A DNA stretch of 64,000 nt from Artemia franciscana (taxonomy: Eukaryota; Arthropoda; Branchiopoda; Anostraca; Artemiidae), in assembly GCF_032884065.1 (NCBI RefSeq), contig NC_088873.1, positions 33,863,600 through 33,927,599 of the forward strand, in the 5' to 3' direction. A program made the translations under genes and the position numbers. This document shows, one piece after another, positions 1-13,635 of the stretch. The stretch's first letter is position 1. Each line of letters starts with the position of its first letter. A model generated the notes under the pieces. The model saw only the letters and a list, made by a program, of their open reading frames with translations. It did not search any database and was not told where the DNA came from.

Positions 1-4045
<4,045 letters not shown>

Positions 4046-4322
4046 TTCATCTTCAACAAGCAGCTTGGATTTCATCTCATAAAAGGAATTCCAGATTCAA
4101 GGAATTGAACCTATTTTCCTAACCAGTGCTTAGTTCTTACGGCCTTTTGTCCCATCTCGTCTAATATACTTTAGTCCTGAATAGAAGAAGTTTTAGAACT
4201 TGCCAATGAATATGTTTGTAGAATTAGCGTGTTCTTTCTACCCCATCTTGGCTGAAATCTTCTCCTCCCATCTAAAAGTCGTTCTAGAATCTAGGCAATG
4301 TATACGTTTTTCAAATCAACGT

Positions 4323-4553
4323 TCAGTACTTATGGCTTTCTGCGCCACCACGACCAAATCCTCCTGGTCCAAAGAGTGCAGCATAGCATGGAACATGGCA
4401 GTAAGGTTTTCCTTCTCTTTGAGCATGGTTTCCAGGAGTTAGCACTTTATTACATTTCTCACACCTCAAACACTTTCTATGCCAATCTTTATTCAGCGAA
4501 ACTTTCCTTTCAGCAAAATACACTGGTTTATTACAACGCGGACAATTCGGCAT
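4323..4553 (-). CDS. CRIP-type single-LIM-domain protein, complete in one exon
   Basis: This 76-residue ORF is one LIM domain with the zinc-ligand pattern C4-x2-C7-x17-H25-x2-C28-x2-C31-x2-C34-x17-C52-x3-C56. The C-terminal [14 protein letters not shown] tail is typical of cysteine-rich intestinal proteins, which are about 77 residues long, so it appears full length. CRIP proteins are small zinc-binding proteins thought to work as protein-interaction adaptors; no enzymatic role is expected. The start ATG has A at -3 and opens directly on the family's MP(N/K)CPxC start. The stop is TGA at 4323-4325. No intron interrupts the frame. No poly(A) tract follows the stop, so a processed retrocopy is possible but not shown. 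No clear TATA box or AATAAA signal was seen. Confidence 0.85.
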   Translation of the reverse strand: MPNCPRCNKPVYFAERKVSLNKDWHRKCLRCEKCNKVLTPGNHAQREGKPYCHVPCYAALFGPGGFGRGGAESHKY

Positions 4554-5077
4554 CTTTTAATAGTATTTATGTATTGTTCTAAAGTTCATAGCGATGTGCG
4601 TACAAAATGGATTAAACATATCATAAATTATATCAAATGTAGAAAAATTTGTTTCACTTGAAATAATTTTTTTTTCTGTCATTTATATTACGGATAGTTT
4701 CAAAAATATTTATGCAATAAGCAGAGTTATTTCAAACAAAGTAATATGATTCAAAACTTGATTTTTCTTTTACGCGTTCCTTCAGCTGAAAAATTACAAC
4801 ATTATTATTTTCTAGTTCACATAGCCCGTAAAATGTAAATAAAAGACACAATTTTAGTGTCTTCTATTTTGCGAGTGGCGCAATTTTTTAAGCTAAAAAG
4901 CAACTGAAAAAATCACCTGGAAATTTTTACCAGAGGGGCCAAATCTTTTAGAAGGGAGAGATGGTTCATTTTGTGTGTTCCCCCATTTTACTTTGATTAA
5001 TATAAAACAAAATCACTTTCATTTCATAAAAGATATTACACACTGTGAAAAAACTTGGTCTTTTATTTTATTGCCAG
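4554..5077. other. AT-rich spacer upstream of the LIM gene
   Basis: Non-coding, AT-rich sequence between the LIM-protein start codon and the first Helitron remnant. It would hold the LIM gene's promoter, but I see no convincing TATA box or repeat in it. Confidence 0.5.
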
Positions 5078-6498
5078 CTCTTCGCGCCACCCCAACACCT
5101 AGTTGATTGGGGCGCTTCCCCCCCCAAGCCTCCCCCGCGCGCGCAAGTCGTTACGCGCCATATTAGTTACGCGCCATTGTAGTTTTGTCCCTGTTACCTC
5201 ATTATTCTAATGATTGCTCTTGAGCTTTGTTGATGGTGATTGCTAATCGAACTTTCCCTGTGTCCCTGTCGTCATTTATATATCCCCCTGCGCCCCCGGT
5301 GTCGCCGTTGTTGTTGTTTCCCTGTGTCCCGGTCGTCAGTTGTGTCCCGTGTCCCAGTCTGTAATTTCTCTTTGAGTGTCGTGGTCGTCATTTATATTCC
5401 CTGTGTCGCGGTGTCCTGGTCGTCATTTTTGTCCCGGTCGTTATTTGTGTTCCGGTGTCCCGGTCTGTAATTTCTCTTTGAGTGTCCTGTTCGTCATTCT
5501 AATGATTACCCTTGAGCTTTGTTGATGGTGATTGCTAATCGAACATTCCATGTGTCCCTGTCGTCATTTATATATCACCCTTCCCCCCGGCGTCCCCGTT
5601 GTTGTTGTTTCCCTGTGTCTATCACCAACACCTTCCCATTGTTTCACCATTGAATTTCAAGGCTTTGCAATAGGGACAAATTTTAGACATAGTCCCGATT
5701 TGAACACATCTACTCAAGCTATAATGATCGACTGGGCTGTACCTGAATGCCAGGCGATAATTTTCAGGTTGCTCTTGTGATTCCTCGGCACGCTTTCTTT
5801 TCTTACTTTCTCTATCAGCCGCAAGCCTGTTTTCTTGCTGTTCTTGTGACTCCTCGGCACGCTTTCTTTTCTTACTTTCTCTATCAGCCGCAAGCCTGTT
5901 TTCACACTGTTGTTGTGGTTCCTTGGCACGCTTTCTTTTCATACTTTCTCTATCAGCCACAAGCCTGTTTTTATGCTGTTCTTGTGATTCCTCGGCACGC
6001 TTTCTGTTCTTACTTTCTCTATCAGCCACAAGCCTGTTTTCTTGCTGTTCTTGTGATTCCTCGGCACGCTTTCTTTTCTTACTTTCTCTATCAGCCGCAA
6101 GCCTGTTTTCTTGCTGTTCTTGTGATTCCTCGGTACGCTTTCTTCTCTTACTTTCTCTATCAGCCGCAAGCCTGTTTTCTTGCTGTTCTTGTGATTCCTC
6201 GGCACGCTTTCTTTTTTTACTTTCTCTATCAGCCGCAAGTTTTTTGGCATAGACTCTTTGAGCAGCTTCCTCGGCTGTTGCCATTGTAGGTTCTTCAGTT
6301 ATTTTTCAATTAAACATTTTTCCGTCCACGATCTTATTACAATTAAAAAATTGTCTTTGAACGATTTTCTTAAATACTTTTAATGACGTCATCGTCATAA
6401 CAAACATGACAACTAAATTCATGACGACATGATGGCATGACGTCACTCGACAGATAGACAGACAGACATACAGACAGACAACTTATTTTTATATATAT
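5078..6498 (-). mobile_element. Helitron copy A, internally deleted
   Basis: Read on the minus strand, a truncated Helitron start near 6498 (TATATATAAAAATAAGTTGTC) leads through an untranslated stretch with TGACGTCA motifs to the ATG of a Rep-like ORF at 6284. The ORF stops at 5622. The sequence then jumps to a G-rich minisatellite (GGGACAC... units, about 5210-5620) and a short piece of the helicase C-terminus (ATCACCATCAACAAAGC region, about 5185-5245). It ends in the GC-rich 3' region (GCGCGTAACGACTTGCGCGC type) near 5080, where the terminal hairpin and CTAG are lost. Most of Rep and the helicase is missing, so the copy is not autonomous. It lies in direct tandem with copy B. Confidence 0.8.
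5622..6284 (-). pseudogene. Helitron Rep/helicase N-terminal fragment with 7 x 23-aa repeats
   Basis: This 220-residue ORF begins MATAEEAAQ and continues into seven tandem copies of a basic 23-residue unit (RLAADRESKKRKRAEESQ-type, 69 bp each, about 5770-6235). Near the end it shows MSKICPYCKALKFNGETMG, which resembles the cysteine motif at the N-terminus of arthropod Helitron replication initiators. After GETMG the frame leaves the homologous region and stops, so the Rep HUH nuclease and helicase domains are absent. The Lys/Arg/Glu-rich repeats predict a long charged helix. Because 69 is divisible by three, the array is open in several frames on both strands; those other ORFs are shadows. 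Confidence 0.75.
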
Positions 6499-6636
6499 GT
6501 TGGGGTGGCTTCGCACCACCCCAACACCTAGTTGGTGGGGGCGCTTCGCACCCCCCAAGCCCCCCCGTGCTTTAAGTCGTTACGTGCCATACTAGTTACG
6601 CGCCATTGTAGTTGTGTCCCTGTGTCCCACCTGTCA

Positions 6637-6760
<124 letters not shown>

Positions 6761-6761
6761 T

Positions 6762-6960
6762 TTAACTACGTAAAACTTGTGAATATACGACATTCTTCGC
6801 TGTCCCATTGTCTGTGCATATAAGTAGATTGTCAGGTTTACCGACTCTTGAACATGCAACATATAATTGTCCATGGGAAAACAATCCGTATTCAGATCTA
6901 TACTTCATGATTCTAATGATTGCCCTTGAGCTTTGTTGATGGTGATTGCTAATCGAACAT
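6762..6960 (-). pseudogene. Helitron helicase C-terminus remnant (copy B)
   Basis: Translation on the minus strand gives ITINKAQGQSLE, a stop, then after a one-base deletion GQLYVACSRVGKPDNL, ending in VLRS and TAA. This is the Pif1-type helicase motif VI region of Helitron replicases. The TGA after SLES and the missing T in the CFSHG codon run show that it is not translated as a whole. The same two defects occur in copies C and D, so they were probably inherited from a shared non-autonomous ancestor. Confidence 0.7.
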
Positions 6961-7179
6961 TTCCTGTGTCCCCGTCGTCATTTATTTATCCCCCTGTGCC
7001 CCCGGCGTCCCCGTTGTAGTTGTGTCCCTGTCTCCCGGCCGTCATTTATATTCCCTGTGTCCCGGTCGTCATTTGTGTTCCGGTGTCCCAGTCTGTAATT
7101 TCTCTTTGAGTGTCCCGGTCGTCAATTTATATTCCCTGTGTCCCGTTCGTCATTTGTGTCTCGGTGTCCCGATCTGTAC

Positions 7180-7500
7180 ATACATTCGTTTTTGAATTGG
7201 TATATGATGAAATGAATTTTTAGTTTTTTTCTTGTTTTCTTTTTAGTTTTTTTTTTGGTTTTTATCTTTTTAGTTTTTTTGTAGTTTTCACCATTTTTTT
7301 AGTTTTTTTTTTTATTTTTATTTATATTTTTTTAGTTTTCTTTTTCTCCTTTATTTTTCAGTTTTTTTCTTTTTTTTAGTTTTTTTCTTTTTAGTTTTTT
7401 TTAGTTTTTTACCTTTTTTATTTTTTTAGTTTTTTAGCTTTTTTAGTTTTTTTTATTAGTTTTTAGTTTTTTTTTGCTACATCGGCTTGAATACATTCGT
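7180..7500. repeat. T-rich low-complexity stretch (TTTTTAG units)
   Basis: Irregular runs of T interrupted by AG, reading AAAAACT on the minus strand, fill the part of Helitron copy B between the minisatellite and its 5' region. The same type of sequence is greatly expanded in copy C. It has no coding content. Confidence 0.85.
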
Positions 7501-7652
7501 TTTTGAATTGGTATACGATGAAATAATTCAGACGTCATATGCGGACAAACACGAAGTCACTCGACAGACAGACAGACAGACAGACAGACAACTTATTTTT
7601 ATATATATAGATAGATTATGATTCTAGATTATTTTTATATATATAGATATAG

Positions 7653-7851
7653 TAAGCTAGAAATTTGTCAGTTGCTAGCTTCAAATGGTGCAAAAGTAAA
7701 TTGTTTAACATCAAAAAATGACACGCCCTTAATCTTTGCGTACTGTAATGTTAATGACATATATTCATATATTTCTGAATATCTTCTAGCAAACAATGCA
7801 ACATTTTCTGACGAGATGGTGTTTTCCTGGCAGGAACTTCATATTTTGTAG
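7653..7851 (+). pseudogene. Ankyrin-repeat gene fragment, possible terminal exon
   Basis: The frame reads KLEICQLLASNGAKVN, a TPLIFA motif and then EYLLANNA, which fits one full and one partial ankyrin repeat. An AG at 7651-7652 could be a splice acceptor, the TAG at 7849 ends the frame, and AATAAA lies at 7873-7878. A last exon is therefore possible. No upstream exon was found. The fragment lies about 40 bp from the 5' terminus of Helitron copy B, so it may be a captured or broken gene piece. Degenerate ankyrin-like sequence with a stop seems to continue at about 8050-8320. Ankyrin repeats mediate protein binding; the parent gene is unknown. Confidence 0.4.
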
Positions 7852-7878
7852 TTTTTTTTTTGTGTTTAAGTAAATAAA

Positions 7879-8678
7879 TAGAAAATTGTCAAATTGTCAT
7901 GCCAAAAATATTTCGAAGGGGTTTCCGCAGTCATGATTGATACCGATGTGATTTGCTTGGTAGTTAGATTTCGCTCTACAGTCATGAGAAATGCCTTTTT
8001 TCTTTGTGATAATTAACCGGTAGCATCTTGGAACTGCTTTAAGTGAAGGTGATTGTGCTGCAGATATCAAGTGCCACCCACTCTTTATAGCGCGGGAAGC
8101 TATTCAAATAAAAAAAAAATATATGTTTGCTAGTGTTTCAATAAATGGTGATACAGGAAATTGAAATATTGATCCAATTTATAACATTGTTGCGAAAAAT
8201 GAACCAGTTGTTAACGAGGGTATTAAGATCTTACAAAATCCCCTAAAGATGAGATTAAATACAAGACCCAGGAGAGTTACATCGCTGATAGCATACAACA
8301 GGATTATTTCACAATAGAATAATTAACTTAATTTTAATTTAATATAATTTTTATCCAGTTGTTTTGGTGCTTTCATCGAAGCAACTCTTTTAATAATAGC
8401 AACCCAAGTGATCTGTTGCGGCAATTTTAGTTTAATATTGGTCGTGTTTTTTTCTGTGTTTTCAGTTTATTTTAGTTTTTAATCTTTGTTTCTTTTACGC
8501 TGAAGACGCCTACTTTTTATAAAGGTGAAATATCTGCGTCGTCTTAGTTTTTTTCGCTACTGACGAAGTCTCGTTTTGTCTGTTTTCTTCATTGAGTTTT
8601 CTCTCTTTGTTTCATTCCAAGTTTTGCCTTCTCTACTTTTACACCTCTGTTCTCATTTCCTTTTCTTCGTTTTTTCAG
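7879..8678. other. Non-coding stretch before the transporter exon
   Basis: AT-rich sequence with faint ankyrin-like coding remnants around 8050-8320 (CHPLFIAREAIQ and NIDPIYNIVAKNEP readings split by a stop). I found no SLC35C1 exon here. It ends in the pyrimidine tract and CAG acceptor of the exon at 8679. Confidence 0.4.
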
Positions 8679-8817
8679 GTACTGCCCCTGTCATTGGTCT
8701 TCATATCTATGATTACATTCAATAACTTATGTTTGAAGTATGTTGGGGTGTCGTTTTACTATGTTGGAAGATCATTAACAACCGTCTTTAACGTCTTAAT
8801 GACGTATATTATTCTTA
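8679..8817 (+). CDS. GDP-fucose transporter (SLC35C1 family), internal exon
   Basis: This exon encodes 46 residues plus one base, beginning [16 protein letters not shown] and including [14 protein letters not shown] and [13 protein letters not shown]. These are core transmembrane segments of the Golgi GDP-fucose antiporter, which moves GDP-fucose from cytosol to Golgi lumen in exchange for GMP. The acceptor is a pyrimidine-rich tract ending CAG at 8676-8678 and the donor is A|GTAAGT at 8818. The exon ends one base into a codon, and the exon at 15602 supplies the other two, giving Lys. Similarity to vertebrate SLC35C1 is very high, with no disruption. Exons for the N-terminal third were not found. 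Confidence 0.88.
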
Positions 8818-9410
8818 GTAAGTTATTATAGTCAATGTGATAATGTTGGCAGCGAAAAGGGATGTCCCTCCCGTGCAATAAATAGTATCTCTACTCTTAT
8901 CATGCATAACGAACGATTATCATCTGTGATGATTATCTAGTACATTGTAAATGTTATTTCGAAAGTAAATCTCATAGAACTTTGAATTTAATTTTGAAAA
9001 GCTCAGTAATGGCTCATTTGATTTCACTTCATAGCTAAGAAGTGTTGCACTTAAAAGACATTAAAAATCATAATAAACTTTAAAATAGTCTTATTTTACA
9101 TGCACCCAAAACCAAGCAAGGAGGAGGCTGAATACAAGGAAATCTTTGGTACTTCACCATTCGGAGTTTAAATCCACTAACGCGACTCACAGAGGAGCGT
9201 TACTCAACAATACAATAAAAAAAAAAAAAATGCTGAACTTGAATTAAATAGTGACGAAGACTGCTCTGCCTTTCCACATCAAACAAGCTCAACTTAGAAA
9301 CGACCGGAAAATTTTTTCCAAGACAGTGTAATTCAGGACTGAGTTCTGGTTGAACTTCGTTGAAGTGAGGATGCTAGGGCTGTTTTAAAAACATTCTTAT
9401 TTTTATTTTC

Positions 9411-9412
<2 letters not shown>
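8818..9412. other. Intron start, non-repetitive
   Basis: The first 600 bases of the intron after the 8679-8817 exon are AT-rich and show no repeat, coding or RNA signal that I can recognise. At 9413 an (AT)n tract begins. Confidence 0.5.

Positions 9413-9488
<76 letters not shown>
9413..9488. repeat. (AT)n microsatellite
   Basis: Pure AT dinucleotide tract next to the 3' end of Helitron copy C. The element's terminal CTAG on the minus strand is followed by TAGATATAT, so the Helitron probably inserted into or beside this tract. Confidence 0.95.
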
Positions 9489-9490
<2 letters not shown>

Positions 9491-9668
9491 ACTAGCTGTT
9501 GGGGTGGCGCTTCGCGCCACCCCAACACCTAGTTGGTGGGGGCGCTTCGCGCCCCCCCCAAGCCCCCCCGCGCGCGTAAGTCGTTACGCGCCATAATAGT
9601 TACGCGCCATTGTAGTTGTGTCCCTATGTCCCACCTGTGAATATAGATAGATATATATATATATGGTT

Positions 9669-9866
9669 TTAACTACGTAAAACTTGCGAATATACAACAT
9701 TCTTTGCTGTCCCATTGTCTTTGCATATAAATAGATTGTCAGGTTTACCGACTCTTGAACATGCAACATATAATGGTCCATGGGAAAACAATCTGTATTC
9801 AGATCTATACCTCATGATTCTAATGATTGCCCTTGAGCTTTGTTGATGGTGATTGCTAATCGACCA
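9669..9866 (-). pseudogene. Helitron helicase C-terminus remnant (copy C)
   Basis: The minus strand encodes the Pif1 motif VI block (TINKAQGQSLE, then a stop, then GPLYVACSRVG after a one-base deletion) and ends in VLRS and TAA at 9669. The defects match those of copies B and D. Confidence 0.7.
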
Positions 9867-10369
9867 TTCCCTGTCCCGGTGTCCCGGTCGTCATTTACAT
9901 CCCCCTGTTTCCTCCGGTGTCCCCGTTGTAGTTGTGTCCCTGTGTCCCGGTCGTCATTTATATTCCCTGTGTCCCGGTCGTCATTTGTATCCCGGTGTCC
10001 CGGTCTGTATATACATTCGTTTTTTAGTTTTGTTTTTCTCCTTTATTTTTTTCCTTTTTTTTCTTTTTTAGCTTATTTAGATTTTTAGATTTTTTAGTTT
10101 TTTTATTAGTTTTTAGTTTTTTTTTCTTTTTAGTTTTTTTGTCCCGGTCGTCATTTATATCCCCCTGTTTCCCCCGGTGTCCCCGTTGTAGTTGTGTCCC
10201 TGTGTCCCGGTCGTCATTTATATTCCCTGTGTCCCGGTCGTCATTTGTATCCCGGTGTACCGGTCTGTATATACATTCGTTTTTTAGTTTTGTTTTTCTC
10301 CTTTATTTTTTTCCTTTTTTTTCTTTTTTAGTTTATTTAGATTTTTAGATTTTTTAGTTTTTTTATTAG

Positions 10370-11620
10370 TTTTTAGTTTTTTTTTCTTTTTAGTTTTTTT
10401 GTAGTTTTTACCTTCTTTTTAGTTTTGTTAATTTTTTTTTTACTTATGTCCTGGTCGTCATTTATACTCCCTATGTCCCGGTGCTTTGTTGATTGCTAAT
10501 CGAACATTCCTTTTGTCCTGGTCGCTTTCTCTTTGAGTGTCGTCATTTATTTTTTTCTTTTTTAGTTCTTTTAGTTTTTACCTTTTTTTTAGTTTTTTAG
10601 ATGAAAATTTTTTTTAGTTTTTTCCTTTTTTTCTTTTTAGTTTTTATTGGTTTTTACCTTTATGTTAGCTTATTTTTCAGTTTTTTCCTTTTTTTTTAGT
10701 TTTTTTTTATTTTTTATTTTTTTTTTTAGTTTTTTACCTTTTTTTAGTTTTTTTAGTTTTTTTAGTTTTTTAGCTTTTTTACTTTTTTTATTAGTTTTTA
10801 GTTTTTTTGTAGTTTTTGCCTTTTTTTAGTTTTTTCAGTTTTTTTTTTAGTTTTTTATTGGTTTTTACCTTTATTTTAGCTTATTTTTCAGTTTTTTCCT
10901 TTTTTTTAGTTTTTTTTAGTTTTTAGTTTTTTTAGTTTTTTTAGTTTTTTACCTTTTTTTAGTTTTTTTAGTTTTTTAGCTTTTTTATTTTTTTTATTAG
11001 TTTTTAGTTTTTTTTGTAGTTTTTGCCTTTTTTTTAGTTTTTTTAGTTTTTTTAGCTTTTTTATTAGTTTTTAGTTTTTTTTGTAGTTTTTGCCTTTTTT
11101 TAGTTTGACAACTTATTTTTATATATATAGATAGTTTTTTTTTTTACTTATGTCCTGGTCGTCATTTATACTCCCTGTGTCCCGGTGCTTTGTTGATTGC
11201 TAATCGAACATTCCTTTTGTCCTGGTCGCTTTCTCTTTGAGTGTCGTCATTTATTAGTTTTTTCCTTTTTTTCTTTTTAGTTTTTTATTGGTTTTTACCT
11301 TTATTTTAGCTTATTTTTCAGTTTTTTCCTTTTTTTTAGTTTTTTTTTATTTTTTATTTTTTTTAGTTTTTTACCTTTTTTTAGTTTTTTTAGTTTTTTT
11401 AGTTTTTTAGCTTTTTTACTTTTTTTATTAGTTTTTAGTTTTTTTTTGTAGTTTTTGCCTTTTTTAGTTTTTTCAGTTTTTTTTTTAGTTTTTTATTGGT
11501 TTTTACCTTTATAGTTTTTTTAGTTTTTTAGCTTTTTTATTTTTTTTATTAGTTTTTAGTTTTTTTTGTAGTTTTTGCCTTTTTTTAGTTTTTTCAGTTT
11601 TGACGTCACCTGATCCAGTT
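10370..11620. repeat. T-rich low-complexity array in Helitron copy C
   Basis: Long irregular array of TTTTTAG and TTTTTCCTT units. A piece of the G-rich minisatellite (CGGTGCTTTGTTGATTGC region) occurs twice, at about 10440-10560 and 11140-11260, which marks a duplication of about 700 bp. At 11107 a partial Helitron 5' end (AACTTATTTTTATATATATA) is embedded. It is non-coding. Confidence 0.85.
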
Positions 11621-11624
11621 TTTT

Positions 11625-11640
11625 CAGGTGACGTCACCTG
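11625..11640. promoter_or_regulatory. Perfect CRE-centred palindrome in the Helitron 5' region
   Basis: CAGGTGACGTCACCTG is a perfect 16-bp palindrome around TGACGTCA, the consensus site of CREB/ATF bZIP factors. It lies about 55 bp inside the 5' terminus of copy C. TGACGTCA or near matches recur near the 5' ends of the other copies (6385-6445, 7530, 11740-11780, 13325-13365, 42675-42705). A promoter role in the element is an inference from this recurrence. Confidence 0.4.
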
Positions 11641-11659
11641 ACACATCCATCCACACATC

Positions 11660-11725
11660 CACAGACAGACAACTTATTTTTATATATATAGATATATATA
11701 AAAATAAGTTGTCTGTCTGTCTGTC
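11660..11725. repeat. Palindrome formed by head-to-head Helitron 5' ends
   Basis: The 5' ends of copies C (minus) and D (plus) meet at about 11692/11693. ACAGACAGACAACTTATTTTTA on one side mirrors TAAAAATAAGTTGTCTGTCTGT on the other, with only the TATATAGATATATA centre between them. The result is a near-perfect hairpin with arms of about 30 bp. Confidence 0.85.
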
Positions 11726-12816
11726 TGTGGATCAGGTGACGTCATGTTTCTGTGTCGGCTGACGTCATGTTTTCGACTGACGAAATTACAGACCGGGACA
11801 TCGGGGAAAAAAAAGAAAAAAGAAAAAAAACTAAAAAAACTAAAAAAAAGTAAAAACCAAAAAAAAAAAAACTAAAAAGACAAAAAGGGGAAAAATACAA
11901 AAATTTATTTCATCATATACCATTTCAAAAACGAAACGTATATACAGACCGGGACACCGGGATACAAATGACGACCGGAACACAGGGAATATAAATGACG
12001 ACCGGGAAACAACTACAACGGGGACGCCGGGGGGCACAGGGGGATATATGAATGACCACGGGGACACAGGGAATGTTCGATTAGCAATCACCATCAACAA
12101 AGCTCAAGGGCAATCATTAGAATCATAAGGTATAACTAAAAAACCTAAAAAAAGGTAAAAAACTAAAAACTAAAAAAAAAGACCAATTCAAAAACGAATG
12201 TATATACAGACCGGGACACGGGGACACAAATGACGACCGGGACACCGGGACACAAGGAATATAAATGACGCCCGGGACACTCAAAGAGAAATCACAGACT
12301 GGGACACTGGAACACAAATGACGACCGGGACACATGGAATATAAATGACGACCGGGACACAGGGACACAACTACAACGGGGACGCCGGGGGGCACAGGGG
12401 GATATATAAATGACGACGGCGACACAGGGAATCGTCCATTAGCAATCACCATCAACAAAGCTCAAGGGCAATCATTAGAATCATGAGGTATAGATCTGAA
12501 TACGGATTGTTTTCCCATGGACCATTATATGTTGCATGTTCAAGAGTCGGTAAACCTGACAATCTATTTATATGCACAGACAATGGGACAGCAAAGAATG
12601 TTGTATATTCGCAAGTTTTACGTAGTTAAAAACATATATATATATATATATATATATATCTCTCTATTCACAGGTGGGACATAGGGACACAACTACATTG
12701 GTGCGTAACTAATATGGCGCGTAACGACTTACGCGCGCGGGGGGGCTTGGGGGGGGGCGCGAAGTGCCCCACCAACTAGGTGTTGGGGTGGCGCGAAGCG
12801 CCACCCCAACAGCTAG
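11693..12816 (+). mobile_element. Helitron copy D, non-autonomous
   Basis: On the plus strand a 5' end lacking its TC (TATATATAAAAATAAG, 11693) is followed by TGTCTGT repeats, TGACGTCA motifs and an A-rich stretch. Next come a G-rich minisatellite, partly duplicated (about 11940-12120 and 12205-12430), a helicase C-terminal remnant and a short (AT)n tract. The GC-rich hairpin and the terminal CTAG at 12813-12816 follow, with T after them. It shares its start with copy C in inverted orientation. Confidence 0.85.
12433..12629 (+). pseudogene. Helitron helicase C-terminus remnant (copy D)
   Basis: The frame reads LAITINKAQGQSLES and a TGA. After the one-base deletion it continues at 12516 with HGPLYVACSRVG and KPDNLFICTDNG, ending [10 protein letters not shown] with TAA at 12627-12629. 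This is motif VI and the C-terminal tail of a Pif1-type Helitron helicase. The final 37 codons are uninterrupted. The upstream domains are absent. Confidence 0.75.

Positions 12817-12860
<44 letters not shown>
12817..12860. repeat. (AT)n tract between tail-to-tail Helitrons
   Basis: A short AT dinucleotide stretch separates the CTAG 3' ends of copy D (plus) and copy E (minus). It is the apparent shared target of both insertions. Confidence 0.9.
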
Positions 12861-13425
12861 CTAGCTGTTGGGGTGGCGCTTCGCGCCACCCCAGCACCTA
12901 GTTGGTATTATACTTCATTATAGTTAGTACAATTACCACCAACTATAATAGTTGGTACTATACCTCATTGTTCTAATGATTGCCCTTTAGCTTTGTTGAT
13001 GGCGATTGCTCATCAAACATTCCCTGTGTCCCCGTCGTCATTTATATATCCCCCTGTGCTCCCGGCTTCCCCGTTGTAGTTGTGTCCCTGTGTCCCGGTC
13101 GTTATTTATATTCCCTGTGTCCCGGTCGTCATTTGTGTCCCGGTGTCCCAGTTTGTAATTTCCCTTTGAATGTCTCGGTCGTCATTTATATTCCCTGTGT
13201 CCCGGTTGTCATTTGTGTCCCGGTGTCCCGGTCTGTATTTTCTCTTTGAGTGTCGCGGTCGTCATTTATATTCCCTGTACCCCGGTCGTCATTTGTGTCC
13301 CGGTCTGTAGTGTCATCTTATAAAGACGTCATATACAAAGCCATATATACTTATAATGACGTCATATGCAAACCCACAAACAAACAAACATGCATACATA
13401 TAACTTATTTATATATATATAGAGA
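12861..13425 (-). mobile_element. Helitron copy E, short non-autonomous
   Basis: On the minus strand a 5' end TCTCTATATATATATAAATA starts at 13425 with A before it. The 3' hairpin and CTAG lie at 12864-12861, followed by T. The inside has TGACGTCA motifs, a G-rich minisatellite (about 13020-13310) and the start of the helicase remnant (NKAKGQ region near 12985). The rest of the helicase and the GC-rich spacer are deleted and replaced by a short TAGTTGGTA-type repeat at about 12900-12965. Confidence 0.8.
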
Positions 13426-13429
13426 TATA

Positions 13430-13635
13430 GTTTCTTTTTTAGTTTTTCTCTTTTAGTTTTTCTTTTTTTTTAGTTTTGCAGCTCTTTTAGTTTTTTTTAG
13501 CTTTTTTTTTTTAGTTTTTCACCTTTTTTCTTTTTTTCTTTTTTTTAAGTTTTTTCTTTTTAGGTTTTTTCTTTTTTTTCGCTTTTTTCGCGCCATATTA
13601 GTTACGCGCCACTGTAGTTGTGTGCCCGTTGTGGC
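13430..13635 (-). mobile_element. Helitron 3' fragment with T-rich sequence
   Basis: After a T-rich stretch, 13580-13625 reads CGCGCCATATTAGTTACGCG and CCACTGTAGTTGTGTG, the distinctive 3' region of the Helitrons above. The terminal hairpin is missing. It is a small truncated piece. Confidence 0.6.

Larger units (their letters stand above)
9492..11692 (-). mobile_element. Helitron copy C, expanded and non-autonomous
   Basis: Both ends are intact. The 5' terminus TCTATATATATAAAAATAAG starts at 11692 with A before it. The 3' end has a GC-rich hairpin (arms GGGTGGCGC and GCGCCACCC with GAA loop), then CAACAG and CTAG at 9495-9492, followed by T. These match the Helitron rules A|TC...CTRR|T with a subterminal hairpin. 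Inside are a helicase C-terminal remnant (9669-9866), a G-rich minisatellite and two tandem duplications. One has a unit of about 264 bp (9875-10137 and 10139-10400). The other has a spacing of about 700 bp (10434 and 11133). About 1.2 kb is T-rich sequence. No intact ORF remains. Confidence 0.85.

Noticed and set aside
5747..6289. 180-aa and 109-aa plus-strand ORFs opposite the Rep fragment
   Set aside because: They are shadows of the 69-bp repeat, which is open in several frames because its length is divisible by three. The minus frame alone contains the Rep cysteine motif.
9840..10829. Ser/Phe-rich ORFs in the T-rich and CCCGGTCGTC repeat regions (also 5240-5780, 11840-12458, 12980-13456)
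   Set aside because: They are low-complexity translations of the Helitron minisatellite and the T-rich array, without any domain.
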